Origin: Spongiimicrobium salis | Lineage (GTDB): Bacteria > Bacteroidota > Bacteroidia > Flavobacteriales > Flavobacteriaceae | Length of the DNA stretch: 64,000 nt | Direction: 5' to 3' | Assembly (NCBI RefSeq): GCF_043678055.1 | Contig: NZ_JBHEQA010000001.1 | Location: forward strand, 806,001-870,000 | Part shown: positions 44,128 through 52,161 of the stretch, piece by piece | How the letters are laid out: the number at the start of each line of letters is the position of its first letter | Numbering within the stretch: the first letter of the stretch is position 1 | The notes under the pieces: generated by a model | What the model was told of the DNA's origin: nothing | Database searches by the model: none | The model's input: only the letters and a program-made list of their open reading frames with translations | Made by a program: the position numbers and the translations under genes

Positions 44128-44613
44128 CTAGTTCTGCAAATTCATAAATGCATCACCGTCATACGTAGTATAGTTCACTTTCAATGCATTCACCTTTCTA
44201 AGTTCTTGCTTGATATCGGAAATCAATCCCATATTCGCATTCTTATCAACTTTTAATGAAGTTGTTAAAAAGTTCTGTAACGCTTGATCTTTTTTCGCTC
44301 TTTCCGCCAAGATATATGACCCTACGGCATCTACATCAGAAAACTTATCATTCAATTGAATTTTCGACTCCGTACCATATACTTTTTGAAATTCCCGCGT
44401 AGGGGCTCCCACATAGATATAGATTACTTGATCTAATTTCTCCAATTTTTTTATTTCACTGGCATTCGGTAGTGTATTCTCCACTTTTACCGTACTGTCC
44501 TTCATCACGGTAACCGTCATAAAGAAAAACAAGAGCATAAATACAATGTCTGGAAGTGATGCCGTTGAAACCGCTGGCAAATCCCCATCTTTTTTCTTTT
44601 TAAATTTTGACAT
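44128..44613 (-). CDS. exbD: ExbD/TolR-family protein (first pair, short type)
   Basis: A 161-residue protein. MSKFKKKKDG is followed by the helix VSTASLPDIVFMLLFFFMTVTV with the conserved Asp and a periplasmic domain ending in VNYTTYDGDAFMNL. It is highly similar over its whole length to the gene at 41982-42461 (same N-terminus, same VENTLPNASEIKKLEK and RKVNALK segments), so the two are recent paralogues. Last gene of the ExbB operon, 25 bases after the long-type partner, and followed by a perfect terminator. Confidence 0.93.
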   Translation of the reverse strand: MSKFKKKKDGDLPAVSTASLPDIVFMLLFFFMTVTVMKDSTVKVENTLPNASEIKKLEKLDQVIYIYVGAPTREFQKVYGTESKIQLNDKFSDVDAVGSYILAERAKKDQALQNFLTTSLKVDKNANMGLISDIKQELRKVNALKVNYTTYDGDAFMNLQN

Positions 44614-44638
44614 TTTCTTTGTTTTTTTAGCCGTTCAA

Positions 44639-45268
44639 TTAATTTGAAGCCGAAGTTTCAGCTTCGGATAATTTCTGAGGAAAAAGATCCTGAATTTGTT
44701 TCACCTGCCCCTTTAATTTCTCCTTTGCCGTTTCCGACAGGCCAGAATCCTGACTGAGATAGGTGGCTTCCATCTCTGTAAAATCCTTACCAAACAATCG
44801 CTGGGCCTCTCGGTTCCTAAGCTCATTATAAGCACCTACCAATTCATTCTGAACAGTAATATAAATCGCATACTTGGTTTCTCTATCATTCTTTAATGAT
44901 ATAATTGCCTTTCCCGGGTTATCCGAAGATTCTGGATCCCTTTTACCTTTACAGTAATTGCAGTATTCCGGCGTTCCGGCAGCCGCTCCTCCATTGTCCA
45001 AGAATGCCACTGCTTTCGCTTTAAGATCTTTCAAAGGAACCAATTCCTCCTCGACCAATAACTGTCCGTTCTTATTGATATTAACCTGAAAGATATTCTT
45101 TTGCTTAATCACAACGTCATCTTCTGGTGGTTCAATAGGAGGCAGCATTCTATCTAAACCTGCATCCGTTGGGATAATGGTGGTCACTAGGAAGAAGATA
45201 AGCAATAAGAATGCTATATCTGCCATTGACCCTGCATTTACCTCTGGTGGTGCTCCTCTTTTTGGCAT
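44639..45268 (-). CDS. exbD: ExbD/TolR-family protein (first pair, long type with CxxC)
   Basis: A 209-residue ExbD-type protein. MPKRGAPPEVNAGSMAD leads into the helix IAFLLLIFFLVTTIIPTDAG with the conserved Asp. The periplasmic domain carries CNYCKGKRDPESSDNP, a CxxC insertion not present in E. coli ExbD, and the helical YNELRNREAQRLFGKDFTEMEATYL. It is paralogous to the gene at 42466-43104, which keeps both cysteines. It is part of the operon exbB, 4-TM protein, exbD long, exbD short. Confidence 0.92.
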   Translation of the reverse strand: MPKRGAPPEVNAGSMADIAFLLLIFFLVTTIIPTDAGLDRMLPPIEPPEDDVVIKQKNIFQVNINKNGQLLVEEELVPLKDLKAKAVAFLDNGGAAAGTPEYCNYCKGKRDPESSDNPGKAIISLKNDRETKYAIYITVQNELVGAYNELRNREAQRLFGKDFTEMEATYLSQDSGLSETAKEKLKGQVKQIQDLFPQKLSEAETSASN

Positions 45269-45285
45269 AACTTCTTAGTATTATA

Positions 45286-45732
45286 TTATTTACTGAATAA
45301 TTTTTTGACTCCTGGCAAGACCATAGAGGCCACTGCCACAATCGTAAGGATAAAGAAAACATTTAATCCTACACCTATACGCTTCACAACGGTCTCATCT
45401 ACTTCCTGTGCAGCCATTAGCTCAGGATTTACGTCATCCCCACTTGCCAAAGCAAATGAAATAACAACAACAACGACCAATGCTCCTATCACATATAATG
45501 CTTTCTTCAATCCTGCCGGATTGGAAAACAAATTCTTTAGGGTAAAGAAAACACTAACTACAACAGCTATACCCAATAATATATAAGTAATCATGAACAT
45601 TGCTGCCATATATCCGTCCTTGGCAGCTTCTGCTGGATTTGCCTCTGAAAATTCTTTAGAAGGCAATTGAAACCATAGCACGGCACCTATTAATGAAATA
45701 ACTACCAATACAATTTTTATAATCTTCTGCAT
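45286..45732 (-). CDS. Four-helix membrane protein of the ExbB/ExbD operon
   Basis: A 148-residue protein with four clear membrane helices (about 5-22, 36-60, 75-95 and 118-140) separated by short loops, one of them acidic (SGDDVNPELMA). I do not recognise the family. It lies 24 bases after exbB and 17 before exbD, so it is probably an accessory subunit of this ion-driven complex in flavobacteria. Confidence 0.8.
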   Translation of the reverse strand: MQKIIKIVLVVISLIGAVLWFQLPSKEFSEANPAEAAKDGYMAAMFMITYILLGIAVVVSVFFTLKNLFSNPAGLKKALYVIGALVVVVVISFALASGDDVNPELMAAQEVDETVVKRIGVGLNVFFILTIVAVASMVLPGVKKLFSK

Positions 45733-45756
45733 AATGCTTTTTGTATTAGGTTGAAC

Positions 45757-46521
45757 TTATTTCTTGTGGTCTACCAACATATCAATCAAAGAGATTGAAG
45801 AGTCTTCCATATCATTTACGATACTATCTATTTTTGCAATAATGTAGTTGTAGAAAATCTGAAGGATAATCGCCGTAATAAGACCAAATACCGTAGTCAA
45901 AAGTGCCACCTGAATATCTCCTGCAATAAGAGAGGCACTCAAGTTACCTACAGCTGCAATTTTCTGGAAGGCCTGAATCATACCAATTACCGTTCCCATG
46001 AAACCAAGCATCGGTGCAATAGCAATAAATAAAGAAAGCCATGAAACGTTTTTCTCCAGTTGTCCCATTTGTACACCTCCATAAGAAACTACCGCTTTTT
46101 CCGCAGATTCGATACTTTCTCCTGCACGGTCTAATCCTTGATAAAAAATAGAAGCTACAGGTCCTTTTGTGTTTCTACATACTTCTTTAGCAGCTTCAAC
46201 ACCACCAGAAGCCAAGGCATCTTCAACTTGTTGCTTCAATTTGTTACTGTTAGTGCTCGCTAAATTAAGATAGATGATTCTTTCAATAGCCACGGCCAAT
46301 CCTAAAATCAAACACAAAAGAACGATACCCATAAATCCGGCACCCCCTTGAATAAACTGCTCTTTTAAAACTTGCGTAAATCCTTTCGCAGCTTCTTCCG
46401 GAGCATCTTGTAGGATTACTGCCGTTGCAGATAGGTTGGAAACTATTGTTTTTGCACTTACAGTGCTCGTACTTAGGACAAATAGCCCAGCCACTGCTAG
46501 GACAGAGAATAATTTTTTCAT
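45757..46521 (-). CDS. exbB: ExbB/TolQ/MotA-family proton channel
   Basis: A 254-residue inner-membrane proton channel subunit that partners ExbD to energise outer-membrane transport or secretion. It opens with a signal-like hydrophobic helix (VLAVAGLFVLSTSTVSA), then has three membrane helices: MGIVLLCLILGLAVAIERI, VSWLSLFIAIAPMLGFMGTVIGMI and ALLTTVFGLITAIILQIFYNY. These are the canonical TolQ/ExbB signatures, including the Thr/Gly-rich third helix. It is the first gene of a four-gene reverse-strand operon ending at the 44071 terminator. Confidence 0.93.
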   Translation of the reverse strand: MKKLFSVLAVAGLFVLSTSTVSAKTIVSNLSATAVILQDAPEEAAKGFTQVLKEQFIQGGAGFMGIVLLCLILGLAVAIERIIYLNLASTNSNKLKQQVEDALASGGVEAAKEVCRNTKGPVASIFYQGLDRAGESIESAEKAVVSYGGVQMGQLEKNVSWLSLFIAIAPMLGFMGTVIGMIQAFQKIAAVGNLSASLIAGDIQVALLTTVFGLITAIILQIFYNYIIAKIDSIVNDMEDSSISLIDMLVDHKK

Positions 46522-47137
46522 TTTCTTAAAACTTAAATATTCGTTAGTTAATCGGGTTAAAGATAAAAAATTTTTATAATTAAAAAATTAAATTTTAAAT
46601 GATGGGAATGCAGCTTTGCTACTATCTATCCATTCTTACATAATCGTTTCTGATGAGCCCATTTTAAAGAAGGATATCTTACACCACTCTACTATTTCAC
46701 TTTTTAAGGAGGGCCAAATAACAAAAAAAATATTAGTTAAAGAAATTTAACCCGTTAATTTTCTTGCATTTTCCGCCCTTGGTAATCTATAACAAAAACA
46801 TTAGGCTCCTTCAAACAAAAACAATACAGGGACTTTATATTTGACCAAGTCACTAATTCCTTACAAAGTCCTTAAATTTCTACTTCTAAAAAGCCTATAG
46901 TGCATCGGGGGCAATAACTTGTTCACCTCCAATATAGGGAAAAGTAAATGATGCCTGAGGATAAAATCAATCCTTAAAACAATTTTATAAATATCTTATT
47001 ATCAATATACTAAAAAAAATTACATTCTCCTTAGTCCGAGACTCCATCTAACAAAATAGGGCCCGAATTATTAAAAACATAACATTGCTCTTGAAACTTA
47101 TACCTAAAGTTCCTTTTAAAAGGACAGGGAAATTTAT
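46522..47137. other. Gap of 616 bases: AT-rich, contains the left copy of a direct repeat
   Basis: Between exbB and the DUF5777 gene. The first 100 bases should hold the exbB promoter. Positions 46722-46771 repeat the 3' end of the asparaginase gene region (see the repeat entries). I see no other coding frame or structured RNA. Confidence 0.6.
46722..46771. repeat. Direct repeat, left copy
   Basis: 50 bases matching 48408-48457 at 45 positions by my count, including an uninterrupted 24-base match at 46748-46771. The match includes the last codons and stop of ansA read on the reverse strand (Met-Gln-Glu-Asn-stop), so this copy is a fragment of a gene end with no gene attached. Confidence 0.85.
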
Positions 47138-48034
47138 CTATAATCTTGTTTTTCCAAATCTTAACAGATACGTGGCTTGGAATCCAAAATGAAGATTCCC
47201 GTCCCTAAAATTGAAATTGCGTGCCGTAGCACCCAATATTTTATCCTCCACCAATTTATCGGCATTGGTCAAGCTAAATTGCAGTATTAATTGCTTTACC
47301 TGCCAGTTCACCCCAATGGCAAATGGGCCAAAAACATTCTCATCATCGGGTGCATTGATATAATAATAGTATTCCGAAGCCAAAGAAACACGTTTCCCCA
47401 CTTTATATCTGGCACCAAAACCTAGAAAAAACTTACTTACCCCATTGTCAAAAGAATCTGCTATCTGGCCATAAACATAACTGGGAGCCAATTGAAATGA
47501 AAAGTTTTCTGTAAACCTTCGAGATACTAATAGCTGCGTCGTTAATCCTCCAGAATCTGTATCGATATCAGCAAAACCTGGTGTTTTACTGCGAAATACC
47601 CCGTTTTGATATACGCTAATGGTTATAGGAGACTGCAATGTCCCTTCTTCTTGTTGGATCAGCTTGTATTTTAGAAAACCATCAATAGATTCGTATCTCG
47701 TCGCATATCCCACTCCAAGGGTTAATCTGTCACTTACACTATAGCCCAATTCAAGTCTTGAGTTGATACGATCTGCAATAAAGGTCCTCGCATTTTCATT
47801 TTGATTTTCCCGACTATCGGGGGTATTCCAAAATCTATTTTGAAGTGTAATTTCAAATGATCCGGCCGCTCTTGTTCGTGTAGATTGCCCTATTAAAATT
47901 CTAGAAGCACCAAAAACGGTTTCTTTTTTTAATTCAGCGGTGCGCGTAGCAGTCGTCTGAGCTGCCGTCTTAACGGAAAAAGCAAAGAGAAAAACACAGC
48001 AAAAACCAAAACACAAAACCTTCTTATTCAACAT
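47138..48034 (-). CDS. DUF5777-like outer-membrane beta-barrel protein
   Basis: A 298-residue exported protein with a signal peptide (residues 1-25, ending TAAQ). It has alternating strands typical of DUF5777 (RILIGQSTRTRAAGSFEITLQNRFW, RLELGYSVSDRLTLGVGYATRYE, FLKYKLIQQEEG, VSLASEYYYYIN, FGFQATYLLRFGKTRL). Members are predicted porin-like barrels, sometimes beside cytochrome genes. The C-terminal strand ends shortly before a basic tail. A TANNTTTG-like TACTTTTG on the reverse strand at 48071-48078 may be its -7 element. It lies alone between the two copies of the 50-bp repeat. Confidence 0.75.
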   Translation of the reverse strand: MLNKKVLCFGFCCVFLFAFSVKTAAQTTATRTAELKKETVFGASRILIGQSTRTRAAGSFEITLQNRFWNTPDSRENQNENARTFIADRINSRLELGYSVSDRLTLGVGYATRYESIDGFLKYKLIQQEEGTLQSPITISVYQNGVFRSKTPGFADIDTDSGGLTTQLLVSRRFTENFSFQLAPSYVYGQIADSFDNGVSKFFLGFGARYKVGKRVSLASEYYYYINAPDDENVFGPFAIGVNWQVKQLILQFSLTNADKLVEDKILGATARNFNFRDGNLHFGFQATYLLRFGKTRL

Positions 48035-48248
48035 GGTAACCTCTATAGTTTTTTTTACGGCGTTCCGTCACAAAAGTAAGGTATAGAAATTTAAAATTTT
48101 GTCTTTTTTAAGGCTGCTCCTGTTCCATTTGGGCAATTTGGTCCCAAAAAAAATTAGATTCCCTATCGCCTTTCTGGAAAATACACTTTTAAAAAAGGGT
48201 ATTCCGCAAATACTATTTTAACCTTGAACCCCACTTATTCTTGGATAC

Positions 48249-48284
48249 AAAAAAAGTCCATAATGATACCATTATAGACTTTTT
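48249..48284 (-). terminator. Terminator downstream of tRNA-Ser
   Basis: Hairpin AAAAAGTC-ATAATG / CATTAT-GACTTTTT with a four-base loop and one internal mismatch. It sits 7 bases beyond the 3' end of the reverse-strand tRNA gene, with a T-run in that direction. Confidence 0.85.
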
Positions 48285-48290
48285 CTTTTG

Positions 48291-48378
48291 CAGAGAGGAA
48301 GGGATTCGAACCCTCGATACCCTTTTGGGGTATACACACTTTCCAGGCGTGCGCCTTCGACCACTCGGCCACCTCTCT
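48291..48378 (-). tRNA. tRNA-Ser (anticodon GGA)
   Basis: 88-base class II tRNA on the reverse strand. The acceptor stem is AGAGAGG / CCTCTCT with discriminator G. The D-arm reads TGGCCGAGTGGTCGAAGGCG, and the anticodon loop CTGGAAA has anticodon GGA for UCC/UCU serine codons. A long variable arm (TACCCCAAAAGGGTA) and the T-loop GGTTCGAATCC complete it. CCA is not encoded. A hairpin terminator follows. Confidence 0.96.
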
Positions 48379-48407
48379 ATTCCTCTTCAAAAGAGTGGGC
48401 AAAAAAA

Positions 48408-48457
48408 CGAAAAAAATACTAGTTACAAAAATATAACCCGTTAATTTTCTTGCATTT
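48408..48457. repeat. Direct repeat, right copy (overlaps the 3' end of ansA)
   Basis: The parent-looking copy: 48441-48457 are the last coding bases and stop of ansA, and 48408-48440 are its downstream spacer next to tRNA-Ser. The match to 46722-46771 is in direct orientation, so the two copies bracket about 1.6 kb. Confidence 0.85.
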
Positions 48458-49481
48458 CACCACGCAAGGAAGTTTCGAATATTGTTTTGAATAGTTTTGG
48501 GGAAACATTATTGCCCAAGAGGTACATCAACTTGGTGATCGCCGCTTCTGTTGTAATATCCTTTCCGTTAATAATAGCGATACTCTTCAGTTGCTCACTG
48601 GTTTCATACTGCCCCATTAAAACACTTCCTCCCGAACATTGGGTAACGTTTACAATAAAGAGCCCCTTTTTTTTGGCTTCTTTAAGAGATTCGATAAACC
48701 AGGAATCTGTTGGAGCATTACCGGCTCCATAGGTTTCCAGAACCAAGGCTTTAAGATTGGGAGTACGCAATACGCTTTGCAATAAAAACTTATTAAAGCC
48801 TGGAAAGAGCTTTAGTACAGCTACATTATTATCCATCTGAGTATGCAACACCAAGGGCTTTGTTCTTTTTGGTTTTTCGATCAAATATTCATGGTATACT
48901 TTTAAATGGACACCGGATTCTGCCAAGGCCGGGTAATTCAAGGAAGCAAAGGCCTGAAAGTGTTCTGCATTTATCTTTGTTGTTCTATTGGCACGATACA
49001 ATTTATACTCAAAATACAAGCACACTTCCCTAATTACCGGTTTATTCCGATACTGGAGCGCCGCTATTTGTACAGAAGTAATAAGGTTTTCCTTGGCATC
49101 CGTGCGTAAATCCCCAATCGGCAATTGAGACCCTGTAAAAATAACGGGCTTGGCCAGGTTTTCCAACATATAGCTGAGTGCCGATGCCGTATAACTCATG
49201 GTATCACTTCCATGCAGTACTACAAAACCATCGTACTCTTGATACTCTCTTTCGATAATTTTTCCAATCGCTGCCCAATGTTCCGTATTCATATTGGAGG
49301 AATCTATAGGTTCTTCAAAGGAAATGCTATTCACCGTACAATCCAACTGATTGATTTCTGGAATATTCTTGATGAGTTTCTTAAAATTAAAAGCTTTTAA
49401 GGCTCCGGAAGCGTAATCTTTGACCATTCCAATGGTTCCTCCGGTATAAATGAGCAGTATGTTTGTTTTCTTTTGTTCCAA
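48441..49481 (-). CDS. ansA: Type I L-asparaginase
   Basis: Cytoplasmic enzyme that hydrolyses asparagine to aspartate. Both catalytic threonine regions are present: YTGGTIGM near residue 13 and VLHGSDTMSYTASAL near 90 (family HGTDTM). TGSQLPIGDLRTDAKENLI is also typical. There is no signal peptide, which fits the type I form. 346 residues. The start must be the TTG at 49481, because a stop lies three codons upstream in frame and the nearest ATG (49488) is out of frame; the resulting N-terminus MEQKKTNILLIYTGG fits the family. It lies 71 bases after the TatD gene, probably in one operon. Confidence 0.94.
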   Translation of the reverse strand: MEQKKTNILLIYTGGTIGMVKDYASGALKAFNFKKLIKNIPEINQLDCTVNSISFEEPIDSSNMNTEHWAAIGKIIEREYQEYDGFVVLHGSDTMSYTASALSYMLENLAKPVIFTGSQLPIGDLRTDAKENLITSVQIAALQYRNKPVIREVCLYFEYKLYRANRTTKINAEHFQAFASLNYPALAESGVHLKVYHEYLIEKPKRTKPLVLHTQMDNNVAVLKLFPGFNKFLLQSVLRTPNLKALVLETYGAGNAPTDSWFIESLKEAKKKGLFIVNVTQCSGGSVLMGQYETSEQLKSIAIINGKDITTEAAITKLMYLLGNNVSPKLFKTIFETSLRGEMQEN

Positions 49482-49552
49482 GTTGCATTATTGTTTGTTA
49501 GCAGGTTTCTTCCCCAAGTTTACCTCATTCTATACTATGTTTTCAATCTGAA

Positions 49553-50320
49553 TTAAACCCCAAAAATATCTCGGGAGTTTTTCGTTGTTATTTCGGCAAT
49601 CTCTTCTTTGCTCAATCCGTAAATGGAAGCCAATTTTTCGAGCACATATATTAAATGACCGCTTTCATTTCTCTTTCCGCGAAAAGGTGTCGGAGCCAAA
49701 TAAGGAGCATCGGTTTCCAATACAATATGTTTTAGGTCTATTTCATTTAAAAACCGATCGATCTTTCCATTCTTAAAGGTAACCACTCCTCCAATACCCA
49801 ATTTCATTTGATAGGATATTGCCCGATGTGCTTGCTCTAACGTTCCAGTAAAACAGTGAAAAATCCCAAATAGGTCACTTCCCTTTTCCAACTCCAAAAC
49901 TTCAAAAACTTCATCAAAAGCATCCCTACAATGAATAACGATAGGAAGTTTGTATTGTTTGGCCAATCTAATTTGAAACCGGAAGGCTTCTTGTTGCTCT
50001 TTCAAAAGGGTCTTATCCCAATAGAGGTCTACTCCTATTTCGCCAACAGCATAGAATTTTCGGGAAGCCAACTGCTGCTCCACATGCGCCAGCTCTTCCT
50101 TATAATTGTCTTTTACATGGGTAGGGTGAAGCCCCATCATCAAAAACACATGAGCTGGATACGCTTGTTCTAGATCAAACATGGATTGGGTATAGGTAGA
50201 ATCTATTGCAGGAATAAAAAACCGATTTACCCCATTATCCATAGCCTTTTTGATCACCTCGTCCCGATCGGCATCAAAAGCCTCGCTATATAAGTGTGTA
50301 TGTGTATCTGTAAGTATCAT
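49553..50320 (-). CDS. TatD family hydrolase
   Basis: A 255-residue metal-dependent TIM-barrel hydrolase, a putative 3'-5' exonuclease/DNase. TDTHTHLY at the start provides the HxH metal site. GLHPTHVKD, AVGEIGVDLYWD, VIHCRDAFDE, GIFHCFTGT and LETDAPYLAPTPFRGKRNE are the ordered TatD signatures. It is first in a likely two-gene reverse-strand operon with ansA. It is divergent from the retropepsin-like gene, with only 37 bases between the starts. Confidence 0.95.
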   Translation of the reverse strand: MILTDTHTHLYSEAFDADRDEVIKKAMDNGVNRFFIPAIDSTYTQSMFDLEQAYPAHVFLMMGLHPTHVKDNYKEELAHVEQQLASRKFYAVGEIGVDLYWDKTLLKEQQEAFRFQIRLAKQYKLPIVIHCRDAFDEVFEVLELEKGSDLFGIFHCFTGTLEQAHRAISYQMKLGIGGVVTFKNGKIDRFLNEIDLKHIVLETDAPYLAPTPFRGKRNESGHLIYVLEKLASIYGLSKEEIAEITTKNSRDIFGV

Positions 50321-50357
50321 GCTGCAAAAATAGACTTATCTTTGTCAAAAAGAATAC

Positions 50358-50804
50358 ATGAAAGGCCTCAAAAAGTTTTTGACCCAAAAAAATTACGTTA
50401 AAATCCCGTTAGTACTGACGGCAACCAATCATTTTGAAATTACGGCAAGTATCAATGGAATTACTGGGCGTTTCATTTTGGATACTGGAGCTTCAAGTAC
50501 CTGTGTTGGCCTTGATAAAACCTCTTTTTTTAATCTGATCTCCAAAAATTCCAAAATGAAGGCTGCCGGGGCAGGGGCAATTGACATGGAGACCCAGATT
50601 TCTAAAAAAAACATTATTGAAATTGGGCATTGGAGTAAAAAGAAGGTACGATTGGTATTATTTGACCTCAGCCATGTAAACCATGCACTTACCGCGCACA
50701 AGTCGCTTCCCGTAGATGGTATTATTGGTGCCGATATCCTACGAAAAGGAAAAGCCATTATTGATTACGACAAGAACTGCGTGTATTTGAAACAAAAAAA
50801 ATAA
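50358..50804 (+). CDS. Small retropepsin-like aspartic protease-fold protein
   Basis: A 148-residue protein with a single aspartic protease half-domain. The active-site triad ILDTGASST has Asp42, and VDGIIGADILRKGKAIIDY is the conserved C-terminal hydrophobic-hydrophobic-Gly segment. Single-domain retropepsins act as dimers. There is no clear signal peptide, although the first 12 residues are basic, so a cytoplasmic location is likely. The substrate is unknown. It is transcribed alone, divergent from the TatD gene, and ends at a strong bidirectional hairpin. Confidence 0.88.
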   Translation: MKGLKKFLTQKNYVKIPLVLTATNHFEITASINGITGRFILDTGASSTCVGLDKTSFFNLISKNSKMKAAGAGAIDMETQISKKNIIEIGHWSKKKVRLVLFDLSHVNHALTAHKSLPVDGIIGADILRKGKAIIDYDKNCVYLKQKK

Positions 50805-50844
50805 AGCAATCTACTTTTTTGCATTCAAAAGAGCAGATTGCTTT
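50803..50844. terminator. Bidirectional terminator between the retropepsin gene and odhB
   Basis: Stem AAAGCAATCTACTTTT / AAAAGAGCAGATTGCTTT, 17-18 positions with one or two mismatches and a short loop. The downstream genes converge here. Confidence 0.88.
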
Positions 50845-50876
50845 AGCATTTTATGTGCAATGGATAATGGCTTAGA

Positions 50877-52094
50877 TTACATTTCCAAAGCCTTCTTAAT
50901 ATTATCGTCCATCAATAAAGTAGCCGGATTTTCCAAAGCTTCTTTTACCGCGACCAAAAAGCCAACAGATTCCTTTCCATCAATGATACGATGATCGTAG
51001 GACAAGGCCACATACATGATCGGTGCAATAACCACCTGACCATCTTTGGCAATTGGGCGTTCCACAATATTGTGCATTCCTAAAATAGCGCTCTGTGGAG
51101 GGTTGATGATCGGTGTAGATAACATAGAACCAAATACCCCTCCATTGGTAATGGTAAAGGTTCCTCCAGTCATCTCATCTACAGTGATCTCCCCTTCCCT
51201 TGCCCTAATGGCCAAACGTTTCACCTCGGCTTCCACTCCTCTAAAGGTAAGGTTTTCTGCATTTCGGATAACCGGCACCATAAGTCCTTTAGGTCCGGAA
51301 ACCGCAATACTAATATCACAAAAATCATAGGAAATCATTTCTTTCCCATCGATCATGGAATTCACGGCTGGATACATTTTCAAGGCGCGAACCACGGCTT
51401 TGGTAAAGAAAGACATAAACCCGAGGCTTACCCCGTGTTTACTTTTAAAATCTTCTTTATATTCTTTTCTCAACGCAAAGATGGGAGACATATCCACTTC
51501 ATTAAAAGTGGTCAACATGGCCGTTTCATTCTTGGCGGACACCAAACGCTCTGCTACTTTCCTTCTGAGCATGGATAATTTAGAACGACTCTCACCTCTA
51601 CTTCCTCCAGTTGGTGTTCCCATGGAAGGAACAGCTTTTACTGCATCTTCTTTAGTAATTCTACCATCTCTTCCCGTGCCTTGAACCGTATTGGCAGCTA
51701 CCCCTTTTTCATCCAATATTTTCTTGGCGGCCGGAGAAGTTGAACCGGTAGCATAGGTTTTTGTTTCTACTGGGGCTGCAGCTTTGGCCTCTACCTTCTT
51801 TTCTACTGCAGGCGCCTCTTCTTTAGGCGATTCTGCGGCTGCACCATCTGGTTTCGCTGCGGCAGTATCTATCAAACAAACAATTTCACCAACTGCAACG
51901 GCATCGCCTTCTTCAGCTTTTAAAGTAATGGTACCACTAGCTTCTGCAGGGAGTTCCAGAGTAGCCTTATCTGAATCTACCTCGGCTATAGCTTGGTCTT
52001 TTTCTACGTAATCTCCATCACTGACCAACCATTCCGCAATCTCAACTTCGGTAATGGACTCTCCAGGAGAGGGAACTTTCATTTCTAAAATCAT
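50877..52094 (-). CDS. odhB: Dihydrolipoyllysine succinyltransferase (E2 of 2-oxoglutarate dehydrogenase)
   Basis: Transfers the succinyl group to CoA in the TCA cycle. The 405-residue protein has a lipoyl domain (residues 1-80) with lipoyl-Lys42 in the motif EVDSDKATLE. An Ala/Pro/Lys-rich linker follows, then a peripheral subunit-binding domain (about 120-155, TSPAAKKILDEKGVAANTVQ), and a catalytic domain ending in ALSYDHRIIDG with catalytic His and Asp. A single lipoyl domain is typical of the E2o type. It lies 67 bases after odhA and is followed by a terminator. The E3 gene (lpd) is not in the window. Confidence 0.96.
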   Translation of the reverse strand: MILEMKVPSPGESITEVEIAEWLVSDGDYVEKDQAIAEVDSDKATLELPAEASGTITLKAEEGDAVAVGEIVCLIDTAAAKPDGAAAESPKEEAPAVEKKVEAKAAAPVETKTYATGSTSPAAKKILDEKGVAANTVQGTGRDGRITKEDAVKAVPSMGTPTGGSRGESRSKLSMLRRKVAERLVSAKNETAMLTTFNEVDMSPIFALRKEYKEDFKSKHGVSLGFMSFFTKAVVRALKMYPAVNSMIDGKEMISYDFCDISIAVSGPKGLMVPVIRNAENLTFRGVEAEVKRLAIRAREGEITVDEMTGGTFTITNGGVFGSMLSTPIINPPQSAILGMHNIVERPIAKDGQVVIAPIMYVALSYDHRIIDGKESVGFLVAVKEALENPATLLMDDNIKKALEM

Positions 52095-52161
52095 CGTTCT
52101 TTACTTTGTTTTAACCTAATTGGTTCTATTGTTTTACTTCTACACAATAAGACGTCACTTA

